From the NCBI RefSeq assembly GCF_027942865.1, contig NC_134524.1, positions 24,471,536 to 24,535,535 on the forward strand: DNA of 64,000 nt, in the 5' to 3' direction. Positions 33,493 to 44,284 of this stretch are shown piece after piece; positions within the stretch are counted from its first letter, which is position 1; each line of letters starts with the position of its first letter. Source of the stretch: Odontesthes bonariensis. Its lineage: Eukaryota; Chordata; Actinopteri; Atheriniformes; Atherinopsidae. The translations under genes and the position numbers were made by a program. Below the pieces are notes generated by a model. The model made no database searches and had not been told where the DNA came from. It was given only the letters and a program-made list of their open reading frames with translations.

Positions 33493-34093
33493 TAGCCTGG
33501 CGACGCCATCCTATGTACTTCCGCCCAAAGATTTTGGCTCCGCACATAGTCTGGCCAAATCCCCCTACCTCGGTTCTCTCAGTGTTTTGCCAATCAGCAA
33601 ACAGTTGCGAGTGGTGACGCAGAACTCACGCGCGGAGTCCATTGTAGTCCATATAATTGTAGTTCAACCGCAGCGGAAATAAACATGGCGACGGAAGAAC
33701 GCTAGAAGCTATCCATGAAGTTGTCTCAACTCTGGAGAGCATTACACAATTAAAACGAGAGCAAGAGGAATGCCTCTTCAATATTGTTAGTGGCAAGGAT
33801 GTCGTAGCTCTCCTTCCAACTGGCTTTGGGAAAAGTTTGATTTATCAAATGGTACCGGTTATAATGAAAGCGGATGTGGGAAGCGTGATTCGCGAGCTAG
33901 AGCCTCGCGAGAGTAAGCATGAACCTCGGCGCATAACCAACGTCATTTCTAAACATTATGATTGGTTAAGGGAACTCTGTTACTCCAATGAATTTAAGTT
34001 GCTGGGTAAGGTCCCGCCCTCCATGGAAACGGATTCCTCTTGGGTTTTCCCAGACTGTTTGACAAAGTCAACAGTCGGCTTTCGCCCAGGCTA
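33493..34093 (+). mobile_element. RecQ-fragment-carrying element, copy 1 (9-bp TSD)
   Basis: A 601-bp unit starting TAGCCTGGCGACGCC and ending CGCCCAGGCTA, flanked by a perfect 9-bp direct repeat aaaatgtgg (33484-33492 and 34094-34102). The 9-bp duplication suggests a Mutator-like (MULE) origin. Inside, one open frame reads ESITQLKREQEECLF and VVALLPTGFGKSLIYQMVP, the RecQ-helicase motif I (Walker A GFGKS at 33813-33836). It continues to a stop whose first two bases are the terminal TA of the element. The ATG in good context at 33685 is out of frame with it. About 96% identical by eye to copy 2. Confidence 0.85.
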
Positions 34094-34330
34094 AAAATGT
34101 GGCTCCTTTTGAGCCCGTTTTAACATGACTTCCCGGATAAATTATTATCCAGACAATATCTCATTTTAATTGCAAGGCTTGGAACCTTTAGAATCAGCAG
34201 CAAAAACTGTGAAATTCCAACAATTAAAATTCGTTTCATAAGCACTTTAAAGACGGGGGGGGGGGGGTGACCCGAGCTATCTTCCATTTAGACTTTATCT
34301 CAATTTTTCATTCATTTTATCATTTCATTG

Positions 34331-34680
34331 TTCAACCAGGACAGATTATTTCTATGTTGCTTGGATTTACCTTTTTTTTTGTGAAGTGCGTTATAATATA
34401 ATTGACCTTTTTTAATAAAGTTATCTGAGTGAGCCTCAATGTCGTTATTTTCCAGAATATTAGACCTTCTAGATTTTGGATTTCCTCATTCAGGAATTGT
34501 ACCGGACACCATGCCTCATAAGGTGCGATCGGGGGGTATTCCCCACCCCCACTAGGTAATGGAACCGATCAAAGGATCTCAGAGAGAATGATCTAATTTG
34601 GAGGAAGAGGCTGTCTCAAGACTGATATGATCCAACAAAAGGTCTCTATATTGGTTAATGCAAAGATTTTTTTTTTTCCC
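34331..34680. other. No gene recognised
   Basis: AT-rich stretch between LINE fragments, with a short hairpin (ggggggtattccccaccccc near 34530). Not assigned. Confidence 0.35.
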
Positions 34681-35420
34681 AATTTAAAAGTATAGTTTTC
34701 TTTGCAATACATTAGGCAGTGCAAATCATGTGAATTGACTTTGTCTCAAAGGTCATGTCATCTACATGGGCTAGTAAGCAAACTGATGGGGAGGGTGGTA
34801 TTTTACATTTCAGACACTTTGACAAGTCTTCACATATCAGGCGCCAGAACCTCTGGAAAGGTGGACAGAACCAAATTGCATGGATGTAATTATCAGGTAT
34901 ATTTCCTGTACATTGCGAGCAAGTGCTAGATGATGCAAAACCCATCCTGAACATCCGTTGACCTGTTTAGTGTACTCTGTGAATAATTTTATCTTGTATC
35001 AATTGTAAATTAGGATTTTTAAGCATTTTAAAAGTTCTTAAACATATCTGGGACCAAAGGTTTTGGTCAAAGTTGACTGACAGATCCGTCTCCCATTTCA
35101 CAATGGGAAGGGATATTGATTTGTCTATGTTAGACAATGCCCTGTAGATTTTTTACAGTAATTTGATAAGTTGAAGATTAAGGAAAGTTTATTATATTAT
35201 TATGTTGTAGGATGTCAGGGTTGTTCCAGATGGGTGTACGTTTGCATGGGATTAGTGAAGACTGTATCGTTTTAAGAAACTCCCACCATGCAGTCAGAGA
35301 GGAGCTCACATTGATGCTCTTGAAGCATATATGGCGTTTTATGTTTGAACTAATGAATGGAAGATCCAAAATCATTATATTGTTGCATAGTGTCTGTTCT
35401 ACGTCTAACCTTCTCTAGCC
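34681..35420 (-). pseudogene. L1-type LINE ORF2 C-terminal fragment
   Basis: Minus-strand pieces: [18 protein letters not shown] and [11 protein letters not shown] at 35178-35375, then the cysteine-containing end CSQCTGNIPDNYIHAIWFCP and FQRFWRLICEDLSKCL at 34712-34954. The T-run at 34667-34680 on the plus strand would be its A-rich tail. 5' truncated and frame-broken; separate from the L1 at 40.7-43.5 kb. Confidence 0.62.
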
Positions 35421-36324
35421 TTTCTAAATACATTATATCCTGGAATGCTGGTAGCTGCTGTAGATGATGATGAATGTGTCAACCAACTTTCACATATTCC
35501 AAGTATATCAATATTAGAGTCACTTAATAAACGTTCCATTTGCTCAGTTTGTGTTTTTCCTGGTTAAAAACAGCAAAGTGTTTCCTGGTTTCATCTCCTC
35601 TCTCTGAGCTGCAGATCCAGATGTGCTTTGACTCAACATGTGCTGCAGGCTGAATGATCTGCTGGAAGAAAATCAGTGGGCAGATTGTTGTGGTGGGACG
35701 TTTTCTGGCTCTCAGTCTGCAGATTTGAGAGGTTCAGGAACTAATCTTCATTATTTGTGTTTAAAGTCTCTGGGTTACATGAATTGAACCTGGTGGTGGT
35801 AATATTCTGGGTCTTTAATGGTTAGATGACAGGTTTGTAGAGTTGTTTTAACAAAGAGAAACAAAGTTTGAGTTAAAACGGACTGTGTTTCCCTGATGGC
35901 TGTTGAGCTGAATGGCTGCAGACCTCTGAGTTGTAAGCTTGAACAGAGGGTTCGTGTAAAGAATGTCATGTATTACCACCACTGTTACTTTTATTTCTTT
36001 AACCCAGCGGTCATCAACCTTTTTCAGCCCAACCTCTACATGGTGTTTAAGTGAACAACTTAGACAAGACTCTGGTTCCTTCCATCATTTAGAAATATTG
36101 TAGCTCAAGTTCCTTTTCAGAGTTTCATCATGACAAAAAGAATTAGTAAAAGAGCAAAACGCCAGAGTTTACAGCTTAAAAAGCTGAACGTGTGCACAAC
36201 ACACCAGAGCACAGTGCTGATAGCTTAGGGCACTTATAAACGCACCCTCAGCGTTCACGTTTGATCTGAGATATTGAGACCTGAGTGGCTCGGTCTGTCC
36301 AGGTCCAGTTAGAATATGTTGGTT
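35421..36324. other. No gene recognised; hAT-like terminus at 36007
   Basis: Mostly anonymous sequence. CAGCGGTCATCAACCTTTTT at 36007 resembles the common vertebrate hAT end CAGNGGTTCTCAACC, but the other end and a target duplication were not found. Confidence 0.4.
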
Positions 36325-36390
36325 AGCTTAGAGAAATCTTTTGTGTGAACTTCAAAAGGATCTAAGTCTTCTTCCTCTCTGTCATTGCAG

Positions 36391-37341
36391 AAACGTAGAG
36401 CCCAAGAGGGATCCGGATGGCACTGCTGTAAGGACTGTGGGAAAGTTATCAAACAATCAAATCTGAGGTATCATCAGAGGCTTCATACTGGAGAGAAGCC
36501 ACACAGCTGTGGTCAGTGTGGGGCAGCTTTCACTGCATTATCTAATCTAAAGACACACCAACGTATTCACACAGGAGAGAAGCCTTTCAGCTGTGGTCAG
36601 TGTGGGGCAGCTTTCACTGCATTATCTAATCTAAAGGCACACCAACGTATTCACTCAGGAGAGAAACCTTTCAGCTGTGGTCAGTGTGGGGCAGCTTTTA
36701 CTCAATCATCTGATCTAAAGAAACACCAACGTATTCACACAGGAGAGAAGCCTTTCATCTGTGACCAGTGTGGGGCAGCTTTCACTCAATTAGGTAGTCT
36801 AAAGAGACACCAACGTAGTCACACAGGAGAAAAACCTTTCAGCTGTGGTCAGTGTGGTGCAGCTTTCTCTGCATTATCTAATCTAAAGACACACCAACGT
36901 ATTCACACAGGACAGAAACCTTTCATCTGTGGTCAGTGTGGGGCAGCTTTCACTCAATTATCTGTTCTAAGGACACACCAAAGTATTCACACAGGACAGA
37001 GACCTTTCATCTGTGGTCAGTGTGGGGCAGCTTTCACTCAATTAGGTAACCTAAAGACACACCAACGTATTCACACAGGAGAGAAGCCATACAGCTGTGG
37101 TCAGTGTGAGGCAGCTTTCACTCAATTATCTAGTCTAAAGACACACCAACATATACACACAGGAGAGAAACCTTTCAGCTGTGGTCAGTGTGGGGCAGCT
37201 TTCACTGAATTAGGTAGTCTAAAGACACACCAACGTAGTCACACAGGAGAGAAGCCATACAGCTGTGGTCAGTGTGGGGCAGCTTTCACCAGATTATCTA
37301 GTCTAAAGAGACACCAACGTAGTCACACTGCAGAGAAATGA
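36391..37341 (+). CDS. C2H2 zinc-finger protein, terminal exon (11 fingers)
   Basis: Paralogue of the exon at 580-1698, with the same acceptor (tcattgcag at 36390) and the same TAEK-stop end. One divergent finger (HCCKDCGK) is followed by ten regular C2H2 fingers joined by TGEKP/SGEKP/TGQKP linkers. Compared with copy A it has two fewer fingers and different helix residues in most fingers (for example TALSNLKTH, TQSSDLKKH, TQLGNLKTH), while the scaffold SCGQCGAAF is nearly unchanged. This suggests divergence of DNA-contact positions after duplication, or exchange among a larger cluster. No upstream exons are visible. The frame is intact, so it may be functional. Confidence 0.88.
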   Translation, partial: KRRAQEGSGWHCCKDCGKVIKQSNLRYHQRLHTGEKPHSCGQCGAAFTALSNLKTHQRIHTGEKPFSCGQCGAAFTALSNLKAHQRIHSGEKPFSCGQCGAAFTQSSDLKKHQRIHTGEKPFICDQCGAAFTQLGSLKRHQRSHTGEKPFSCGQCGAAFSALSNLKTHQRIHTGQKPFICGQCGAAFTQLSVLRTHQSIHTGQRPFICGQCGAAFTQLGNLKTHQRIHTGEKPYSCGQCEAAFTQLSSLKTHQHIHTGEKPFSCGQCGAAFTELGSLKTHQRSHTGEKPYSCGQCGAAFTRLSSLKRHQRSHTAEK

Positions 37342-38409
37342 TTGGCTTAATCAACAACAATTTTTACGGCAGATAAGCAAACATTCACCTGGCAGCAGCA
37401 ACAGGAACAACCAATCAGAAGCCTTGCCTCTGTTCAGATTAAAAATTTTCTTTGTGGATTACCACCTTCTCTTGTCAGGACTTTAGTTCTGACTGTTCTG
37501 TGGGTAGCACATGTTTGAAGAACCATTGAAAGTGCTTTATAATTTGTTGGGATTGCTTTAACTGGGGACGGATCTCCCGACGTTCAAGACAAACATGGCA
37601 TCAATTGTGAGTTGATGGACAGAACAAAATGCAGTCTGTTTGAAAGTAGAAACATGTTTATTCTGTTACACTGAACATATTTGTTTTGTTTAAAGTTAAG
37701 ATCCACAAAGTAGCTTTGCACCAGCTGTGGGTATTTATGTAAACATCTGAAGAAGCAATATATCATTTCAGTTTGATGTGAAGTCGCGCTTTACACTCGT
37801 CTGTATTTCATTGTTCTGCATTTCATTAAAGGTCAGATGTTAACTTTTCTCATGCTCTTCATGTTCTTGCTACACAGATATTTTTGAAGAAAATGTGTGT
37901 TTGGTTACGAGGGAAAGTTGACCCTTATCATCTTCCCCAAAGACCCAGAAATCTTTAACGCAATCTGAAAAAGGTTTGGAGTTGTTCCCTGTACTTCCCA
38001 GACAGCTGTATGATGCTGATGACTGAAGCTGAAAGTTAAGGCTGTTCCAACACTAAAAGGGCACGAGGCTCAACTTCAAGCTGTGAAACTCTTTCAAATG
38101 TCTGTTGTGTTTGAATCAGACGTGTGAACAGATTTTAGTCCAAACTTTGGGTTGAAACTTACTTTTTCAACCTCCGTAATGATCTGTAAAACTGAAGGTT
38201 GTTGAAGAACACAGTGCTGGATCCAAACAATAGTGTAATGTTCCAATTTCACCTCCTGGTGGCAGTGTCGTCTCACTGGGGATTTCTCATTGGTTCTTTT
38301 AAAAGCAGGAATCAACGTCAGATATTCATGATCTGAAGAGAGTGAACTCCTGTGCTTCTGCAGAATACCTGAGTTTCCTCCAGTTCGACCATGAAGTTAG
38401 TGTTTTTCG

Positions 38410-39766
38410 CAATGCTGGTTTGGCAATGGTATTATCCGGGACCTATCCCGGCCCAAACCATCGACCTGGGCTGCTTGGCCCAAGGGGAAAATAGTTGTAA
38501 CTAATTTTTGTCACTTATCTTATTCTTGCATTAATATCAATTCAACTGTAGTCTGCATAAATTCACCATTGCAGCGCAGCCGCCTGCTGCTTCACAGCAG
38601 ATTAAATAGGTTCTACCATGTAGGGGAATTCTCTCCTCCCAAATGTTTCAGATGGTTTGGGCCATGGCTCGTCTTTTAAATAACAATGGCGCGAAACAGA
38701 GCGCGTCAGTGATGGAGGGTAGAAAGAGGCCAGGTGGAACAGAGAGGGCTAAGCTAAAAAAAAGACAGATGGCAGCCAAATGTGCCAAATTGACAGATAT
38801 CTTCTCAAGATAAGCTGGTAGGTTACTGAGAGATATGGATAATAGGCCTGGTTGTGAATTTGATCAAATAGTCTATAACGTGGCGAACGTTTGCAATGTC
38901 AACTCAACTGTCATCTGACAGCTTTTGTTGTTAAATATGTAAAATCTCACAATTTATATGATTTAGAAGTGTATTCCTATATTCAAAGAAGAACCGAACA
39001 CTTTCTTTACATTCCAGTTCTGATGAACAATTAACGCTTTATCACGCTTTATCTCCTCATCAACTGTAGCCTGCATAGGCGCGCACATGTGGTTACTAAC
39101 GCAATATTAAATAGGGCCGATCACATTTGTTGTTTGATATTTGTTATTAAATGCATCTCAAACATGCAATTAAAATAAATATAATTATTTAGAAGGGCTG
39201 TATGCAAATATTGTACATGGTCTGCGTGCGCAGGGACAGGGGCACCGCGAGCACGTTGGAGTGTTTAGTTGCCTTTTTTAATTACTGGAGAGTCTGCACC
39301 AGCATCATGTTTCATGTTCAAGCCTTCCCCTCCCATATATTATAATGTGAGCTGAGCCCGCTCACGCCCGTGCAGGGAATAGAGTGTTCTATTTTCAAGT
39401 TGCAATGAGCACTTATTCGGACACCGCGCGGGCACGACGCTTTGATGTGAAAGGAAGAATCTGTTTTCTTGTTGATTTCTATCCATTTCGGACTGAACAT
39501 GAATACAGGTGCAGACCCGTGCTTGCTGTGTGTAAATGAACCGAACACTTGCTTTACATTCCAGTTTTCCATTTTTTGACAAGCAGTTTCAAATGTGCTG
39601 TCACGGTTATCTCCTCTCCAACTGTAACTGTATTTTTTTTTATTGTTATCGATTGTTTTTTTGTTTGTTTTATCTTTTTTCACGGACTCAAATTCCTCCT
39701 CCATATTAGAGTGGCCTGAATTTGAATTAAATTCCCGGACTGAGAAAATGGCCCACCCCGGTCCTG
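38410..39766 (+). mobile_element. hAT element in copy B, 8-bp TSD
   Basis: The empty site is preserved in copy A (gtgtttttcgccat at ~3920), which defines the insertion exactly. The element starts CAATGCTGG and ends GGTCCTG, flanked by gtttttcg at 38402-38409 and 39767-39774. At 38712-38813 a short frame reads MEGRKRPGGTERAKLKKRQ ... LTDIFSR, resembling the N-terminus of ZMYM/TTF-type hAT transposases. The rest of the transposase is missing. Confidence 0.82.
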
Positions 39767-40149
39767 GTTTTTCGCCATATATATTTATATTTACACTAAC
39801 TTACAGATTTAATCTGCTGTAACTCCTGGTTAAATGGAGGTTTTCCTCTTTCTTTAACTGCAGAATTCCACCGTAATATAATTCTAGTCTAGAAAGAAAT
39901 AAAATAATAAACTCATATGTCAGCTTTAGTTATTTATAAATGTAGATTGATGATACAAATTGGATGGAAGCTTTTGGCTCTGGATTAAATGTTTTGGGTT
40001 CAGGTGGAACCAAACCAGGTCAGCACCATTATTCCAGAATTCTTTGCATCTTCTTCAGATTTTCTCTGTGAAAACAGAGACTTCTGAACTGGTGTGGATG
40101 CTGCTGGAAAGACCTCTGCTGGTCACTCTTGTAGTTTTCCACATCTGTT

Positions 40150-40375
40150 ATGATGTGTAACCATAGCAACGGGAAAGTTGTTCACCTGTTGGTGCAGCTA
40201 ACTGAGCTTCACAAAAGCCCAAGAAATGGCTGGAAAAATACCCCAAATCTGGATGAGCTTAAGAAGAGATGTCTAGGATGCAGAGCAGGAACAAACTGGA
40301 GGAAAAGGAGGAGGAAGTTTAAAGCATTTCTTCCCTCGATCATCAGGGGAAATGTGAGATCACTGGTGGATAATG
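40150..40375 (+). pseudogene. LINE endonuclease N-terminal fragment (copy B)
   Basis: Duplicate of 4313-4545, ending FLPSIIRGNVRSLVDN before homology with copy A is lost. Same interpretation and uncertainty as there. Confidence 0.45.
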
Positions 40376-40553
40376 CCCCTTTTCCACCGTTTTAAAAATC
40401 GACCTCTATGTAAGAACACTGCCCACCTACCGCCACCTGAGTGTGAAAACAAATTGAGTTTGTTTCGGGCACCCTCTGCTGCTTCCTTCCAGTAGGTATC
40501 AGTGTTGGGCTTTGTTTGCGGGAGCTGTGAGTTTCCATTAGTTTCCATTGAAC

Positions 40554-40583
40554 ATGGGCCCTAACAAGGAGCTGGAGAGTCAG
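40554..40583 (+). other. Possible short first coding exon
   Basis: ATG followed by GPNKELESQ and a GTAAC donor, 180 bp after the transposon-like terminus at ~40371. It could be the start of the Ulp1/PHD gene whose remnants follow the L1 insertion. Weak evidence. Confidence 0.25.
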
Positions 40584-40753
40584 GTAACACTTTTTTACTA
40601 TTGTATGTATAAATTTCCACTCCCTAATGGGTAATATTTCAGTTATGACATTTAGAGTATATTGTGTTGAAATAAAATTACCTTAAAACGTGCAAGGAAA
40701 ATCACTAATACTACAACAATGTAGTAGCAGAGAAACTGCCACTGTGTAATCCT

Positions 40754-43523
40754 GATTCAAGATATTTTTTATTGAAGTTTTCTCAACATAACAAATGTGC
40801 AGCGTTTCATAGTCAATACAGAGATATGATTATGGGTATATATCAATCACAGCATGCACAAGTGAGATGTACAAGAATACAGAAATAAAAGAATGAAAAT
40901 AAACCAAATAAAATCAAACGGTGTAAAAAGTAATCCCTCCCATGTCACAGCCAGGTTACTAGTCATAGCATAAGATCACTGTTATGCCGAAAGCATGACT
41001 GAGCCAAAAATGTGCAGCATAGCTGAGCTGTACTCAAGGGCCAAGCCTTTACAGAGTCTGGAATACGTTTAGGAAGGGGCCCCACACCTTCTGGAACTTC
41101 TCATTTGATTGCTGAAGTGAGTATCTTAACCTTCTCCAGTTTTAAGAAGGACACAATGTCTTCCAGCCATTGCGCATGAGTGGGAGGAAAAGTATCCTTC
41201 CACCTGAGCAGAATTGCTCAACGGGCCAGAAGGGAAGCAAAGGATAAAGTGCGTTGCTTTGCTATAGTTAGCTTTTTCTCCCCTCCCATGACCCCAAACA
41301 GAGCAGTCAGTGGGTTTGGTTCTAATTTGATGTTTAGCACCCGAGAAAGTGTCTGAAAAACTTCTCTCCAATAATTATTAAGGCCTGAGCAGGACCAGTA
41401 CATATGAATGAGAGAAGCTTCCACATGTTTGCATCTGACACAGTATGGACTAATGTCCGGGTATATGGAGGACAATTTTGCTTTTGAAATATGAGCCCAG
41501 TGTACCACTTTGAACTGAATTAAACCAGTGTTGTTTTTGACAACCATCTTAGATTTAGTCTTAGTCTTAGTCTTTTGGACTAAAATGCTTATTAGTTTTA
41601 GTCACTTCTATATGTGTTAGTTTTAGTCCAGTTTTAGTCGACGAAAAGTCAAAAAGGTTTTAGTCTAGTTTTAGTCAAAAAAGAGAGAAAAAATAAGTAT
41701 AGTCTACCTTGTTAAGAAAATAGTATGGTCTTAACTATCAAACAAGCAGAACAAAAATACATAGCTTATTAACTGACCCTGTACTAAAGCTTTCTGATTT
41801 TTCATTCTGTACTGTGCGTGTGTCCCAACTTTACTGTAAGCGCACTAAACGCACAGGTCCTGGTTAGGGCTGCACAACGTCACTTGTGGCTTTTAAGCTA
41901 AAGCTAGCAGACTCTACGTATAACAGTAACTCGACCTGTTTAACATATCAAGTTACGTGCTGACAGAACGTACACACAAAGAGATAACCACATCGTCACT
42001 GAATGTAAACATGCTGCTAAAGTAACACAATTGTAATGAATTGACGTTAGCGTAACAAAAGCTAATTTTAGCCTGAAGTTAGCAGCCCATTTGCGCCAGG
42101 AGTATGTGGAAAACGTACTAATGTATTAGCTTACTATGAAATTTATCGATTATGTTAACAGCATTTGTAACTTACCTTTGAAAAAATATCCCTGTGGCGA
42201 GCCTTAAGATGCCGCAGCAGATACTTTTTAGGTTTTAATTGACACACACAATAAGCAGAAATGTCATGCATTTTAAACGTCTGACAGATCACCCACTAAC
42301 ATTTTTGTCCATTCTCGTTTTGTCAACGAAAACTCACACATGTCTCGTCATGTTTTCGTCATCAGACAGCTATGTTTATCTCGTCACCGTCTCGTTATCG
42401 TCATGAAAAAAAGTGCCGTCAACGAAATGATTTCGTCATCGTCATCGTTGACGAAAACAACACTTAATTAAACAGTGACGTGCACAGAGGGCTGATGAAT
42501 TAACCAATTGGAGTATGGAAACCCAAGTATCTTCTCATAAGGAAAAACCTAAGTCCTCCTCCCATGCTGTTTTGAGCTTATCTGTGGGGGCACTCCGAAG
42601 ATCCAACAGCTTGCCATAAAAAGCTGAAATGAGCCTCTTTTTAAGTGGATCCATAGAAAGAACAGTGTCAACAATGGTCGATTCTGCTGCTGTAATGGAT
42701 CTGGACGCCTGAGAAAGATCAAAATGTCTCGCCTGAAGATACCTGAAAAAATTTGACTTAGGGAGGCAGAATTTTCTACTCAACTGCTCAAATGAAGCCA
42801 AACTGTTGTCTATAAACAGATCTTTAAAACGTACAATACCTTTCCTGTGACATTCTTGAAAGGCAGAATCCTGGCAGGATGGTTTGAAAAGGTAGTTTGA
42901 TGCAATGGGGCTTAGGAGAGAAAAGCTATGAAAACCGAAATGCTTCCTAAATTGGGCCCAGACTTTTAGAGAGTGTTTAACCATTGGGTTTCTAATTGGT
43001 TTGATTGAGGGAAGTGGAAGTGAGGATCCAAGAAGTGCAAAAATTGATAAGTTATCGTGTGACTGTAGCTCCATCGCCACCCAGTCAGGTTCAGAATGCA
43101 AGGCAGCGCAAGTTAGCAGCCCAATAATACAAGCGAAAGTTTGGAAGGGCCAGACCGCCTGTCGCCTTGGTCTTTTGAAGATGGATCCTGTTCAAACGTG
43201 GTCGTTTACCCTGCCATAAGTATGAAGAAATAACTTAGTCGAGAAGTTGAAAAAAGGATCCAGGGATAAAGAGTGGTAAAGCCTGGAAAAGGTACAAAAA
43301 TTTAGGTAGAATGGTCATTTTGACTGAGTTGATGCGACCCACAAGAGACATTGACAGGGGCGACCACTGTGTTAGGGTTTGTTTAGTTTGATTTAACAAT
43401 GTGATTAAGATTCTCCTGGAAAAGATCTTGATGCTTCTTTGTCACGGATATGCCCAAGTAGGAAAATTTGTTGTTCTCAATTTTGAAAGGAAAACCGCTA
43501 AGGTCTAAGGCATGTGCTTCATT
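40754..43523 (-). mobile_element. L1-type LINE, 5'-truncated, with 14-bp TSD
   Basis: Flanked by cactgtgtaatcct at 40740-40753 and 43524-43537. Minus strand; the 3' end is A-rich (AATAAAAAATATCTTGAATC at 40754). ORF2 C-terminal third: VAMELQSHDNLSIFALLGSS and related residues at 42535-43101, then VVHWAHISKAKLSSIYPDIS, CVRCKHVEASLIHMYWSCSG at 41218-41510. A hAT (41526-42465) inserted later. Endonuclease and reverse transcriptase are absent. Confidence 0.83.
41526..42465. mobile_element. Non-autonomous hAT, 940 bp, nested in the L1
   Basis: Left end CAGTGTTGTTTTTGACAACC, right end (minus) AAGTGTTGTTTTCGTCAACG, flanked by aattaaac at 41518-41525 and 42466-42473. Interior with repeated TTTTAGTC motifs at the left and TCGTCATCGTC at the right; no coding content. 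Confidence 0.88.
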
Positions 43524-43567
43524 CACTGTGTAATCCTAATGACATCTTTGTAACATTTGTTTTATAG

Positions 43568-43678
43568 GTGATAAATACATATTTAACTGTGCTAATGCTC
43601 AAGCACAACCAGTGCAATGCCGGTCAAGTTGCCTTCATTGACACTTTTGCAATGACCTCAATCTGGGCAATGAAGTAA
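43568..43678 (+). pseudogene. Ulp1-like protease domain fragment
   Basis: Follows an acceptor (gttttatag) and reads VINTYLTVLMLKHNQ then AGQVAFIDTFAMTSIWAMK-stop, the early part of a C48/Ulp1 SUMO-protease fold (the VIN-x-YL-x-L motif). Catalytic His/Asp/Cys segments are absent and a stop follows. It probably belongs with the PHD exons downstream to a transposon-borne gene. Confidence 0.45.
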
Positions 43679-43789
43679 AAAAAAATCAGAAGGCAGTGGA
43701 CAAATTCAGGCTTGCCAAGTCCCTCCTTAGAGAATCGGGTGTTTTCTTTTCGCTCAACATTGTCAGTCACTTCATGTTGTTGTTTTTTA

Positions 43790-44100
43790 TTCGATTCAAT
43801 TCAATTCATTTTTATTTATATAGCGCCAAATACAACAAATGTCATCTCAAGGCACTTAGATAGTAAGTCCAATTCAAGCCAATTGGAATTCAATTAATTA
43901 ATAATAATCATAATTCAGAGTGTGAGCGTGCATGGTTGTTTGTCTCGTATGTCTCTATGTGGCCCTGCGATGGACTGGCGGCCTGTCCAGGGTGTACCCT
44001 GCCTCTCGCCCATTGACTGCTGGGATAGGCTCCAGCCCACCCGCGACCCGATCGACGGATTCAGCGGTATAGATAATGGATGGATGGATGGATGGATAAT
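43790..44100 (+). repeat. RTE/Rex3-type 3' end or SINE
   Basis: 43922-44095 contains cgatggactggcggcctgtc, cattgactgctgggataggc and a (GGAT)n tail, the consensus-like 3' end of fish Rex3/RTE elements and their SINEs. The preceding ~120 bp (tttatttatatagcgccaaa) is another common fish repeat motif. Confidence 0.65.
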
Positions 44101-44284
44101 CATAATTCATAAAATACTGATCATAATTCATAAAATTTAAATATAATTAATTAATTAATATGATTTAAATAAAATGTATGCATGTTATCTCACAAATAAG
44201 CAACCCTAAGACAGTCAATTCATTCTATGCCAAGCAAATTGTATTAATCTGAACATATTTGTTTAATATTGTTTGTCTTAACAG

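Larger units (their letters stand above)
31911..34246 (-). mobile_element. Kolobok-like transposon with THAP protein
   Basis: Flanked by TTAA at 31907-31910 and 34247-34250. The termini AGATGCACTGAAACGAAT and (minus) AGTGCTTATGAAACGAAT are inverted repeats. Subterminal inverted motifs CGTGACGTCATAGGGTTGAC occur at about 32073 and 33440. It encodes a THAP-domain protein on the minus strand. TTAA target use plus a THAP domain fits Kolobok. It inserted in the Rex1/L2-like LINE, whose reading resumes on both sides. A 601-bp element (33493-34093) inserted in it later. The catalytic transposase part is not recognisable. Confidence 0.75.
29637..34330 (-). mobile_element. Rex1/L2-like LINE split by two insertions
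   Basis: Minus-strand non-LTR element in pieces: WKIARVTP at 34251-34300; then IYRPISILPRISKVAEKW up to 31906, across a Kolobok insertion; RT at 31310-31787 (MQFGFRKFHSAETAACYFLE, VFLDLKRAFDT, YADNTVLY for the catalytic motif); a C-terminal part at 29720-30112 (NHWLSWGTWTK ... LAPPLLQDF); and a 3' UTR to about 29637. An L1 piece lies between RT and C-terminus. The catalytic motif has YADN instead of YADD, and several stops are present. Confidence 0.75.
36325..40375 (+). repeat. Segmental duplication 1, copy B
   Basis: Collinear with 515-4545. Lacks the 2500-3665 block of copy A and carries a 1357-bp hAT insertion (38410-39766). Homology to A stops at about 40371, where a different transposon-like sequence (tgccccttttccaccg) begins. 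Confidence 0.88.

Noticed and set aside
39318-39704. 128-codon minus-strand frame in the hAT of copy B
   Set aside because: No transposase motif; the credible N-terminal transposase start is on the other strand at 38712.
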